A stretch of DNA of 64,000 bases from Styela clava. Lineage: Eukaryota; Chordata; Ascidiacea; Stolidobranchia; Styelidae. Below, piece after piece: positions 25,121 through 37,401 of this stretch (positions within the stretch are counted from its first letter, which is position 1; each line of letters starts with the position of its first letter). The notes under the pieces were generated by a model. That model did not search any database and was not told where the DNA came from. It was given only the letters and a program-made list of their open reading frames with translations. The stretch spans positions 11,470,001 to 11,534,000 of the forward strand of contig NC_135262.1 in NCBI RefSeq assembly GCF_964204865.1. Direction: 5' to 3'. The translations under genes and the position numbers were made by a program.

Positions 25121-28100
25121 ATGAAAAACAAACATACTGCTTGTCGAGCTAAATCGCTTCCAGCAGACCCAAGAATTAGAAACAAGGAACGAAAACTAAA
25201 AGGCAGAGTATCATTCAGTTCACGCCCGCCTATAAAAATCGAGTTTGACTCCGATGCTACTGAATATAATGCGTCACCGATTCCAAAAGAACAATTGTTT
25301 ACGTACAAATGTGAACAATTTAGGAATGAAAAGAAAGAGTCGCGCTGTTACACGAAGAATAAAGACCACCTGCTTGTAGAAATACCAAAAAAAGTTGAAA
25401 GAGATTGCTCAAACGATCTTGATTCAGTAAACGAAATGTTGATGGACATTTTAGAGGAAATTGAAGTTGAAAATATCACCATTGAAGATTGTTTAAGAGA
25501 TGCGGTTTATCTTCAAATTTTAGAAGAGGAAGATGCAAAAGATGTCATCCCTACATTCACAGTGGAAAAATATAATTTCACCTATGAGAATGATAATAAT
25601 AACAACAATAAAGCTAGTATAAACTCGGATAAAGAAAGTGAAAACTCAACCCAAATTGACAAACTTTTGGATATATTCTCTGCTTTGCCAACTAAAGATT
25701 TGGCAAAATGTTGTAAATACACTTTGGGAAAACTTTGTCAATTAACGAGTTACGAAGATTATGAACACATTCAAAAGATAGCTGCCAGTGTGTGCGAATC
25801 TATTCGCGATTCTCCTGTTCCTTCTATCGTTAGTGAAATCCCACACGAACGATCACGGAACTGGAGCAATGACTCCTACGACGGTTCGTTTTTCACCGAT
25901 TCGTCTAATGATACAAATTATTTGTCGAGTGGAAGTTCCGAAAATTTTGAATATTTATCTTCAGAATCAGAAAGAGATTTCAAAATAGATGCAAAATGCT
26001 TAGAAATTCCAAACGAACATAGCGTAAATACAGTAAAAGACATCTTGCCCGTTCTTGTCGAAGAAGGTATTTTGCAGCCTCGCCAAGTCTGGGGAATTTT
26101 AGAATTACCAGATCAAAATGAAATGTTGAAACGGTTAATAAAAGAGATGTCCAATTCAACAGGATCAGCAAAACTTAAAAAGGTTGTTAACACATTTTCT
26201 TTTCCAAACATTAAAAATATAATCGCATGCTCGAGGATTTCTGAAGATTCCGATTCATCAACAAATGACAGTGATTATGGAAGCAATAGCAGCGAAAATG
26301 AAACTTCATCATGTGATAAAACCAACTCAAAAAAGACTTCACTTTCTAATTTAAAAGTATCGAAAAGATTCGGTCTAAATAAAACTAAAACAACACGCCC
26401 ATTTACAATATCTTCAGAGTGGAAACAGCGTGAAAGAAATAATCCGATAACGTCAACACCGGAAAAGACAGAAGAAATTATCATAACAAAGCATGGTAAG
26501 TAGAAGTTTTAAACTTACAATATATAATAACACGTGAACATTTTTCAACCTTTCTGAATTTTGAATAATTTTTGTTTCAAATATTTTGTATTTAACATCC
26601 CTTTAAAACCAAACAAAGGTTAAACTGAAAATAGATATTTAAAAGTAAGGTTAAATTTGTTTAGAAAATTCCCAACAGATGGTATTGACCATACGCGGAT
26701 GTTTCTACACAGGTGATATTCTGCATGCGTCATATTAATCCAGCTTTCGAATGTCGTCATGGAATTACCTAGAAATAAGATTTTCATAACAGAACAGTTG
26801 CGCGGTTATGAAATAATTACAAAATTAAAGTCACTTCATGGAATAAATTTTAGGCTGAAATATGACAAAACAGAAAGCTAGTTCAGCACCGGAGTCCTAT
26901 AGAAAACGTTTGTATACATCACGTCAATAAATTATAATCGAATAATTCAATAGTGAAATTTATATAAAAATTAAACGCGGATTGTAAAGCTATTAATCAC
27001 AGAATAAAAAGAATGGCTTATGTTATATTTTATGATTAGGGAAAATGACACAGTTTTAGTGATAAGTTTGAACATTTTTGGTATCACTAATATTCTGTTC
27101 AGCCGCATGTCGTCTTACGTTTTTAATTTTAGGAAATATAAACGAACATGGGTTTCAACGAATTAATAGCTCTAATCTTGATCAAACAAACTTTTTAGAG
27201 TGCGTCTTCCTGGGGACAAAACAATATTATCCGGTTCTAGGTAATAGCTCGGCTTCCATTTGAAATCGAATAGGATAATGCGTCTAAATACCATATAATT
27301 ACTCTGTCTAAATTTCCTAGGACGGGAAAGCATAATCATTTCGCATATTTTTTGATTTACGATATATGATTTCCACGTTAAAAAAAACAAGCACGAGCAG
27401 TATTTTGTAGCTTCTATACTTCTGTATTTTAGATATTATTTTATGCAGAAAAATTTTAATTTGACATAATCTTTTGCAATCTTCACAACCCTGCCAAAAA
27501 GCAATTATCGTATTATTTTCCGGTGCTCAATACCAAATTATCGGTTAGGATATCGTGTTGATTATATGACACCCTTAGATAATATAGCTCGTTATGATGC
27601 CAGAATGCTGAATAAAAATATTTAACTTGACTTGCTGCCAACAACAATACACGCAATATTTTTAGGTCGATCACGAATCAGATATTTAAAAAAATAGGAT
27701 TTGATAAATCAGTCTAAAGTGTGTTAAATTCCATAATTTGGTCAAATAAAAACAAATGACCATTCTAGGGATTTCATCAATGTTTGTGATTCTGAAATAG
27801 CGTATCAGTATATTTATTACATAAAAATAAATGTTTCAAAATAAAAATTAAGCAAAAAGTATTTCATTTAGCTTTATGATATTTGTAGTAAAAATTGTGA
27901 CATGTCAAGAGCTAATAAAATAGTCCTGTACCAAAAACTCGATATTTTAAATCGTAGACTGATGTGTTTATACTTCCTGAAATTACACCCAGCTAAAACG
28001 ATTTTCGAATTAAGATACGACGATATACTGTAACATAGTAGCCGTTTGAAACATTATAAGATAATCGCCACATATAACCATATTAGTTTTAAGTTACCTT

Positions 28101-29912
28101 TTACGAAACAGCATCAGAATATCAAATAGACCACACACAATAAGTACTATGAAAGGTTAAAATCCTGCGATGCAACAGAATTTATGTAATACATATTGGA
28201 TAGATATAGATTATGAATCGCGGATTATAATGTTTATCGAATACCAACATTAATACAGAAAAATAAATTTGAACATGGTTGTTTATTTAGACTTTTATTA
28301 CTCAACTTGTTTTATTTGAAAAGAAAATTGCATTTTTCACGAACACTGAATCGACGCATGTTTCAGTTGTTAAATAATCAAAATCTAGATAACCTGAAAA
28401 AATACATTGAAATAAGTTTCACCAAACTGTATCGAGAATTGAAATCATAGTTTGGATCCATCAACATATTCTACGTCACGTATTTCAATCCAAAAATCGA
28501 GTTTATTTATGGCACAGATCCGATTTTACAGTTATTGGCTAAATCATATACTTGTATTTTATGGCATGCACCGGTTGTGGATAAATTTTACAGTTTGTTA
28601 ATGAGTTTTTGTCGTCTTTATAATTCAATATTTACAGTTTAAAAACGCAACGTGAGTTCAATATCGTGGTCAAATTCCTATTAATAACTTTATGAGCTAA
28701 CAAAATATAAATTTTTAATATTCACTCAAACTTATGCACGTTTAATAATAGAAAACTTTATGATATAATTTATACCTATTATAATATTATAAACAAACTT
28801 GAGTCATTAACTTTAAATCAATATTCCAATGTTTTATCCAATGTTTATACCAATTAAAGTGGACAGTGTTATACAGCTGGATTATCTATTATATATCACG
28901 AAAAAGAATTGTGTCGTTCTCTGGATTAAAAATAAAAATATTAAATCTTTTTTTTTTCATAAATGAGTTTGTTAGTCCAATTGCAAGTCGAAATATGGTT
29001 GCAGAACGCAGTTTCTAGAGAGTACTTACATTATTTCTTGAAGAGTCTTATTTATGAAAGTATGCTAGTGCAACTCCAAAGGATTGTGTTTTTTGAAACG
29101 GTTTATTATTAAAACAAAAATAACCCTCTAAGCATCAAAAATGTCATAATTTTAGCAAACTACTGATGATTTTGATGTGTGTGTCATAAATTTTCTCAAT
29201 GACATTACCTGATATTTTCTTAAAATTGTAGTTAACATGTTTGTTTATTAAGTCCGTTTTTCAACTAAGTTTTTTAAGACAAAATTAACAAACAATAAAT
29301 TTATTTTAAAATGAATTCAATGATCTACCTTTAACTAAATCTTATTGCTGTAGTTTTGGAATGCACTGGCTCGGGATAAATTTACCGATTTAAAAGATCA
29401 AAATAAATATAAGAAGCTGTAAAAACACTCAATCCAAATATTTGTAGTTCACATTTATTTATATAGAATGTACTCTATCTAATCTATCTGAACATATTCA
29501 GTTTTGGATTATCTACCAGTTATTTTGTGACTATTACATATGTTCAAATTTGTTCAATAGTTTCCCAAAATATTAAATATGTTTTTATCTTGTTCTTGCC
29601 CTTTTTCACTAAATTTAGTCTTTTTTCATTTTTATAACAGAACATGGCTGTCCCGAAACTTGGTGTCACGTCAACAACCTACTCGCGTCAACAGCATCAG
29701 TTCTCAGGCATCATGGGTATCTTACAGAGGAAGAAATCTCAAATATTAATGAACTCGATATGAATAAATTTTCCGAATTATCATGGCCCGAAAAAGTCAA
29801 GTTATGGATCGCAATAGAGGGTTTAAAATTAGATAAAATGTATATTGAATGTCGCAGAAAATTGACATCATATTCGAAAACATTTGAAAATTTTCCGGTA
29901 ACACACTGCTGA
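25121..29912 (+). CDS. Unrecognised acidic Ser/Asn-rich protein, about 548 residues
   Basis: A large exon (25121-26495) ends at CATG|GTAAGT in phase 1, and a second exon (29641-29912, acceptor TTATAACAG) completes the frame. Without splicing the frame would stop at 26503. I recognise no family. There is a basic N-terminus (about 1-40), an acidic helical segment (96-142), an Asn run (157-163), a helical Cys-containing segment (178-228), Ser/Asp/Asn-rich disordered stretches (251-285 and 371-400), a helical block of about 55 residues (301-358, DILPVLVEEGILQPRQVWGI) and a basic stretch (404-440). Exon 2 adds 89 mostly helical residues with several Trp and Cys. There is no signal peptide or membrane segment, so it is probably intracellular. 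The 301-358 block faintly resembles a death-fold helix bundle, but not enough to name one. A candidate cassette exon lies in the 3.1-kb intron. Confidence 0.72.
27133..27240 (+). other. Candidate phase-compatible cassette exon
   Basis: Inside the long intron of the preceding gene, 108 bases lie between a good acceptor (TTTTAATTTTAG) and a donor (CTAG|GTAATA). Entering in phase 1 they read without a stop for 36 codons (GNINEHGFQRINSS onward) and leave in phase 1, so inclusion would keep the frame of exon 2. This could be an alternative exon or chance. Confidence 0.35.
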
Positions 29913-31375
29913 AGGAGGCAACTCGATAAAGAATCCTCATAAAGACGAAGAATGTTTTACTAAACGGCAACTTTCCCGAAATGTAGTCAACTCAATCATT
30001 ATGGTATTTTTAAAAAGAACATATTTTTATCTATTACTTTGCAAGACAACATGCTGCTATAATATAATTGGAGCTGTATTTTATTAGAATTCAGTGTTAA
30101 AAGTAATACAATTTTAGGTTATATATATTAGTCGTATTCCTTATATATAAACATTGTAAGAACAAAATAAAACCACAGAACAAAGAGGAACTAATATTCA
30201 GCCCTTGGCCTTGCTTAATTATTTCAATGCGATTATTGATAAATACTGCCAAAAAATTGCTTTTACTCATATTACATGTCCACTTTTTGTTCGATATCTT
30301 GGAAAAAACGCCTGCAATTTTACAAAAGCATTTCGTTTATTTTTTGAAATATTAAAAAAAAATTGAATTCTTAAAAACACAAATGTACAGTTTGTGTACA
30401 CAAATGTACAGATATATATATATTTTATGAAAAATTTACTTTTTTGCTTTTGCTTTTCTATTAATACTTGTAATTCTATTAATCGATTGAAAAGATACTG
30501 AGATATTTGAAAAATGCAATTTGCATGTATTTTCAATTTATTCTAAATAAACTCGATTTTTTTGTAATGATGACGCGTGTCTTGCATCTTATATAGGTCG
30601 CCAGTAACCTTTTATTACCTGGCCTAATTAAGTGAGGTTGTAATGTCAAGTCTGTAAGTTCAACTTAACGGCATACTCGCTTTGTATTTATAGCACTACT
30701 AATTTCTACTTGACATGCTAATTTAAATGATTTGTTTCGATGATTATGGTACTTAATTATTATGTGAGGTTTCAAGGCTTCTTGTAACTCATAATTATCG
30801 CACCTGTAGCGTGCAAATACCGTCGCCAGAAATTATCCGAAGTTGTCAAAGTTTGTAGAATTTAGGCAGACCAATGCGAGACAAGAATATGGCGACAAGT
30901 TCAGTAACCCGCGGGCAATTTTGCCTCATACTGCTGCCGAATCAATAACTTTGGATGTTTTCTAACCCCGGAATAAAACTTCGGTATTTCTTGAATAAAT
31001 TGCGGCATATTCTACTCATTTCTACTTGCAAAACAAGCGCGAAGTAGGCCAATCAAATAGATGTCTCACTGAGAAAACTTAACGTCGCGTGGACTGGCAA
31101 ATATCGCAAAATGTTGTCCCGATATTTAAAAATATGTGACAACAAAACGACATTTTTCTTTAAACGAGGGAGATAACGGCAATGAAAATAGAGTATTTCA
31201 CTTTAATGCAAGCTTCTCGAGGTAAATATTTGATTTAAATGTCCATATATTCGAGCCCCGCTGATTTGTATTTCAATGCAATCGGATATAAACAGCTACG
31301 CTTCGTGACACACTATTTCAAGATATGGTTATAATATTTCTCAAATCAAAAACATAAAGTATCTGGAAGGTTCAT
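29913..31375. other. Intergenic region between convergent genes
   Basis: No exon is supported. It contains the likely 3' UTR of the plus-strand gene, with AATAAA at 30166-30171. The minus-strand discoidin gene ends at 31376. A short minus-strand open frame at 30267-30536 is low-complexity and lacks context. Confidence 0.5.
30166..30171 (+). terminator. Candidate polyadenylation signal of the orphan gene
   Basis: AATAAA about 255 bases after the stop codon at 29912, assigned by position. Confidence 0.45.
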
Positions 31376-33884
31376 TTAATATTGGTCATAACAATCTCCA
31401 CGAACAACTTCAAATCTCATACTATTGAATCCTATCCAAGAGAGTGGCTCCAGGCGAATATAGCGACAGGTCATTGGCGACGGAAACAAATTGATAACCT
31501 TTGTATCCATGTCCGTGTTTCCGTTAAATATCTGAATGAATAAAATTGGGGTATAATTTGAGTTATTGGAAACAAGACAAATCCTATTCAATTCTGTTTA
31601 ACTTATAATAAGATATAACAATATACCTTTGCATTTCCATTTTCTGTTATGTGTCTAAGGCTGCTGATTGAGCTCCCACATTTTGCTCTGAATGTTTTTA
31701 CCCATTGACCATGTATTGGACGACCTTGCGTTATAACTCCAGCAACGAATTTTGGTTCTCCCAGATCGACTTGAATCCATTCCCCAAGCACAGCTAGAGT
31801 AAAAACGTTTCAACTCCAATTATCATATATATAAAGAAAACAAGAAAAGCAGTAGGCTACCTAACTACCTTACCTTCTACAGTACCGGTACCGTCAAAAA
31901 ACTTCCGACTTTTGCGTGAAATAGAGAGTAGCACGAGAGAGATCGGAGAACCGCTACAATTAATTCGTATTAATTTTTAAAAAGGTCAGCACACAAAATT
32001 TCGAAGTGAAAAACAAACCACATAGAGTCCATAGAAAGTTTTGAAAAATAATAACCTTCTAGCGAAAAATACAATTTTTAAGAACAGAAAATTCCGAAGA
32101 AATTGCCCCAAAGACTAACAGCATAATAACAAAACGATTCATAGATCTATTTCGTGTCCAACAAGTCCCAAATTGGAAGTCTCATTAAATACACACTTTG
32201 GTTCTTTGATGTATCAGTTGCATGATAGTGTATTAAATTTTGTACACAATTGGGACTTGTGGGTTGTTTTGACAACTGCTGTCTTTTGCTATCTTTATTT
32301 TGTTGTTGAGACATGTTATCGCTTTACATTACTAATGGATTGATCTTTATAAACTTCTGTAGTTAAATTGCGATTGTATCTCTCAGAGGGCTATTACTTT
32401 TAATTTTTTCATAAATCTCTTGGTTTCTCGGGACTCGTCTTTTCACCACAATTTTGTCTTCCTCTGAAAATTGTGCTACCATAATGTGGGTTATTTTCCT
32501 GATGCGGGTGCTGCAAATATCGCATTTTGAGTTAGCGATGGCTGATCATAGTACCGCGACTTTTCTGATGTATGCATACAGTTAGTCAGACTGTTATATG
32601 TTTGATTTTACTTCAAGTGCGTTTTCTGATTTTTAAACTTTATTTTGTCGTCAAATTTGTTCGGGTCAACCCATCCTGAGATTTCACAATCACCTCGAAG
32701 TGGACTCCAAGCTCCTGAACGTGTTCCATCTTGCTCCATATCCAGTCTACCAAATCTACTTGCATGGTTTGCGTCGTAGTCCGATGAAGACGTAATCGCA
32801 GAGTTTGGTATATCACGACTCTTCATTCCCATATAGCAACGAACGGCTGAAAAGAATTAATAGATTTTTTTCCAGGTCTTTTATTGCCATTACACTAAAC
32901 ATTATTTGATAAATTCAAAAATAGCCTATGTCAGTAACATGCTGTTCCATTATATGGAAGATTTAAATTTAATAAAACACTGTACTGTACTGAACTGACC
33001 CGTGGATACAGGCATTTGTACTGTCCCACCTGAATGACTAAATTAATATTATAACAGTTAAATATAAAAGCATACTATTAATGAAGTAACCTTGTTGAGA
33101 TATATTGTACTAACATGTTTACACTTACACTTCGGAAGATCGTTGTACTTTTTCTCTGACTCAAGTATCTTTTCTGCAAAATTTATCAATCTTGAACGTA
33201 TTAGGTCAAACCAATTTTGGTACATTATATTAAATTTACTACAAGTATATATAGAGACAATAGACCAATTCTTGAATATATGGCAACAAAGGTCAAATAT
33301 CGAAAAAGTGTTGTCATGAATCAACTAAGTCTGGCCAATTGGAAATACATATTTTAAAAATTAAAATAAAGTAATAGCAATAAACACCCTTTAAACCTTT
33401 CGAGTACTGAAAATTTGAAATCAACTGATCTATTGAATTCAAACAACAAAAGCCCGAAAAATCCCAAGACGACTAAATCAATCAACAATCACTTCTTCAC
33501 TTCGGAATTTGTAAGTTTTTTTCAAAATTTATAATATTAACGGTTCAAATAGATTTTTGATGATTTCAACAATGAAATCTAGCATAGAAAATATTCAATC
33601 ACGCTATAAAACCTACCTTCTAATTTTCTCATTCTTTTGTTCAATGTGTCACAAGAACCTTCTTCCCCTTTTTCGCCTTTGTTTCCCTGGGGACCCGGCG
33701 GTCCTAATGGTCCCTTCTTTCCCGGTCTACCCTGGCATTGATCACAGGACACTTGGTTATGTCCAGCAGCAGCTTGCGTAACAACTTGTGAGCAGAACTC
33801 ATTGACGTTAGGCATATGCGACACAGCACAACTGACCATGGTCCCTACAATCAACAACAAACTTAACTCTATTTTATTGCGCAT
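31376..33884 (-). CDS. Secreted collagen-like protein with F5/8 type C (discoidin) domain
   Basis: Five exons join in phase: 33617-33884, 33129-33173, 32694-32846, 31627-31793, 31376-31531, giving 262 residues. The start is the first ATG of the frame and opens a signal peptide (MRNKIELSLLLIVGTMVSC). After Cys31, Cys47 and Cys50 come eight Gly-X-Y triplets (residues 52-76, GRPGKKGPLGPPGPQG onward), then Cys78 and a short Lys/Glu-rich coiled-coil neck (about 80-104). The rest is one F5/8 type C domain bounded by Cys108 and Cys258, with the family landmarks GAWSPL, GEWIQVDLGE and CRYIRLEP. The layout parallels collectins and ficolins with a discoidin head in place of the lectin or fibrinogen head. 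It is probably a trimeric secreted recognition protein binding glycans or phospholipids. That role is inferred. An immune function is plausible but not shown. Confidence 0.88.
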
Positions 33885-36737
33885 CGAGTATCGTATAAAA
33901 ATATATCTGTTTAGAGACACATATACGTATGGAATTAAACAAAATTATAAAACTATTTATTAACAAAATGAATAAACTCTTAGAACAAAAATAATTATCC
34001 ATAATAGTAGATATAACATTTTAAATACCTGAAAGTTATGTTCGATGCAAAAACAAGTCTGTCTACTCTACTACGCTATTGTATGACACTCGTACATTTC
34101 ACGTCTGTTCTTACTTTATAATATTTAAACTCAACTGGTAGTTTTAGCTACAGTAAATAAAATGATTTAATAGTTTACGAGCTTGTCAATTGCTCAAAGA
34201 CCATTTTGTTAATCTCTCCGTAGGCAAACCAAAATTCTGTACCTCACGAGTCTGCGTAACAGAGAGTTGATTGTTCTTATATTACATAACATTCAATGCT
34301 AGCTATGTGTAAACAAAATTTATGTTCAGATTGACCTATTTAGGAAATGTCAAAACAGATTAGCGGAAAAGATCAGAAGTTTTTGACTCGTAATGAATTC
34401 AGCACAAATCTGATATTTAATAAAAAAGACAAATATATCGTCTCCTTTACAAACTAAAATTTGTAAAATCAAATATTAGAGACTCAAATACATCATATAT
34501 ATATATTTTTTTCAATTCACGATTTTGTTGCAAGTTTTATGATTAGTGGTGTCGGCTTTAATTTACTGATGTAACTAACACATAAGTAATCTTGAAAAAA
34601 TATCCTATTTGTAGAGATGCATTCTTTGATTTCTACTAAATATATAGGGTTCCAAATTTGGCCTATTGACAAACACTTAGTAAAACCACTGATGATTCAT
34701 ATTTCCTATTTTTGAGAATCAAATGGTGACAAAATAAGAAATCCGATAGATGTCATGCAAGAGCTATAGTCAAAGAACTGAGTAAAGTAGTCTCTCATTG
34801 ATTGGTACTCGACTTCGGTCGAACATGCGATTCTTTATATTCTAAATCTAAACCCTCCATCCAATTCGGGAGACTATTTCATTGCACTGGAGTTACGCTT
34901 CTTATTTGATTGCACAAAACGATTACGATGAAATGACTGTCTTCGTATTCCAACGTGTTATATTAAAATCTCCTCACTCAGTATAGAGCCATACATCTGG
35001 CTTGCTAAGAAGTTTTTGTTTGCATGGAACGTAGAACATTTTGCATATCTTCGTTTTCAAGATGTATAAAATTTAGCGGAAAATTTAATTTTCTTCATCC
35101 TCAACCCCCTGATAGATGTATTAAGAAGATTCAATCGTTGTTTAGATTGCCTTGGACATAATGCTTCCATAAAATTTTTAATATTGTAATTGGTGATTTT
35201 CCTGTTGTTGAGATGAAAAAAATCTCATTTTCTCTTTCTAGAGAAAGACTAATCGTTTATAAACTTTTAGTAGGCAAAAAAGAAAGTATGTCAGAAGTTC
35301 ATTACTGTAGTGTATATCATATCCAAAAATTCCTATGGAATTGTTGAAGTCCTTTGTTTTATACCAAAATAGTGTGTTTTGTGACTAAAACCGCCACCGC
35401 ATCAATTTGATATTAATCAAATTGAGATTATTAATGCTCAATAAACAACGTGACAGTACCGGTACCTCATAATATAAACGTTTAATAGCTCATCTTCTGT
35501 TCAGCAGCATCTAATTATCATATTGTCCCCTATACAGTTTGTGCACTTACGAAAGTAAACGTCTGTTACAAGATAGGTTGCAAGAAATAAATGTATTTTC
35601 ATGCCGTAAACATTGTAACAGCACACAGGCAGGCATAGTGTTGTTTACATATTATGTTAGATTGAATTAATGACGGTCTCATTATCAATTTTTATCACAG
35701 AAATGTTATTATGTTTTTTTTTTAATAGTTCGTCATTTGGCGGGTCAGCGAAAAAAACAAGGTGGGTAATTTTGTGACCCGCGGGCCAGTGGTTCGCCAT
35801 TTCTGCACTGGGCCAGAAACAAACAACAACCATGGCAGCAGTATGTTAAATATATTTAATTAGTAGAAACAAAGTATGATTTCTATAATTAGGTATGCCT
35901 CGGGCGATATTAAAACTACACCTTAAATTTTAAATTTAAACGTAATTTTGCAAAAATTCTTTTTATACGACACATTCTGTAATGTCACGTGCATCTTGTT
36001 AATCGTTGTTCTGACTACGTCATTGAGATATATATTAATGAGCACTGTTTGTATGGTAGTTTTATGATTCATTATGATTCACTTGGCACAAGACATTTAG
36101 ATTAACTTTGATGCGAGTTTGAGATTCGAGGCACAATTCGCTTGATATGTTCTTTTTTCGCTTCAGCTCAAGTCCGCTCCATTCTCCACTAAAGAATTGA
36201 ATTTTGTGAGTGAGAACTAAGGTATGTTATATTTGTATGTATTGTCATAATGAATGAGAAGTTGTAAACTACTATTACTTGATTCATATTACACCAATAC
36301 CTGCGTAAAATACTATAAACAAATTCATTCTCTCGCTCTCTCCTTCTCTATCTATCTGTATGTATGTGTGTGTGTCCTCGTGGTAATCACAGGGATATCG
36401 ATCAATTGACATTTTCTTAGTCTAATAACCGATAGTATTAATTTGATGTCTATTAGAGGTCATGTAAAAATGTACATGCATGATGTGTGAAGATCACTTA
36501 CATCACAAATTAGTAGTTGAGAAAATGTCAGATAGGTAATCAATAAAAACGAAATTTATGAAACTAAAATTCATCATAAAATCATACTATACACAGGCAA
36601 TTATTTTGATAGTACGGTAAGTAATTTTTAAAGTATTTGTGACATAATTATTATTTCGTTTTCTACGATTTGAAGTTCAGCTTTCAATTACTCAAAACAT
36701 TTTACCAAAAGTAAAAAAAGTCGATTTATTCGTTTAT
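33885..36737. other. Intergenic region with a hAT-end remnant
   Basis: Beyond the discoidin 5' flank no exon is supported. At about 35755-35806 there is GACCCGCGGGCCAG followed by a CACTG end, resembling one terminus of a hAT element; no partner end was found. Microsatellite CT/TATC/GT runs occur at 36325-36377. Confidence 0.45.
33906..34123 (-). promoter_or_regulatory. Candidate 5' UTR exon, intron and TATA-like box of the discoidin gene
   Basis: On the minus strand a donor (TTTCAG|GTATTT, exon edge 34029) pairs with an acceptor (CTCTAAACAG, exon resuming at 33906), giving a 122-base intron 22 bases before the ATG. A TATTATAAAG box lies at 34114-34123, placing transcription start near 34080-34095. 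Assignment is from sequence only. Confidence 0.35.
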
Positions 36738-36920
36738 TTATCGGGACAATTTATGGATGAATGCATTGGATAGTGTTTCATGTAATTGGGTTGTAAAATC
36801 ACGTTGCATAAATGAAGCATAGTCGCCTACGGGGATGTTATTTTCTCTTATCGTGGCTGCTTTAGGGATAATTGATGGATAGATAGTGATTAGTGTTCGT
36901 TGAAGTATCGCGGTAGCCAT
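36738..36920 (-). CDS. Putative 60-residue protein or terminal coding exon
   Basis: On the minus strand an ATG at 36920 opens 60 codons (MATAILQRTLITIYPSII onward) ending in TAA at 36738. It is preceded by an acceptor-like TTTTCAG 15 bases upstream and followed at once by two AATAAA motifs. The frame stays open back to the acceptor, so this may instead be the last exon of a longer gene. I do not recognise the protein. It lacks a clear signal peptide and is mildly amphipathic. It lies head to head with the SLCO gene starting at 37402, about 480 bases away. Confidence 0.35.
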   Translation of the reverse strand: MATAILQRTLITIYPSIIPKAATIRENNIPVGDYASFMQRDFTTQLHETLSNAFIHKLSR

Positions 36921-37401
36921 ATTCAACCAGATCAACTGAAAATTTTAAATAAAGCAACCATGAAGAAACGGTAATAACGTATGTAAGGTACATGTATAAA
37001 CCACAGGTTAGGCGTTTTGTGTCCAAGTGTTATGAACACAACTTAAGTTATGATGTCATAAATCGCGTACGATATGACTAAGCTGTAAGAATGTGTTTTT
37101 GATTATAAGCAGTGATGCGAGTTAGGGATTTAACACGGTTTTCGCGAACCCATTCTTTGAAAGTCGTGATAATCAGCCAACCCTTTCTAGTTTTTATTTG
37201 TTTTGTTTCGTCACTGTTTTCTGAAATAAGGAAACCTGTTCTTTGCGAGTACGATGCAATAGAAAACTATCTGTTTTTAAAATTTTGAACTCTACCACAG
37301 ATTATAAGGTAATACTGTCACATAAGTAGCGACAAGTTCTTGTTTTCATTTATTTCATACTCAAAAAGTTTAGACAATTTTTTGAAACAGGATTAGTAAC
37401 A
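36921..37401. other. Short intergenic spacer before the first SLCO gene
   Basis: No exon is supported. It contains the shared upstream region of the divergent small open frame and the SLCO gene. An acceptor-like AAACAG ends at 37390, 11 bases before the SLCO ATG. Confidence 0.45.
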
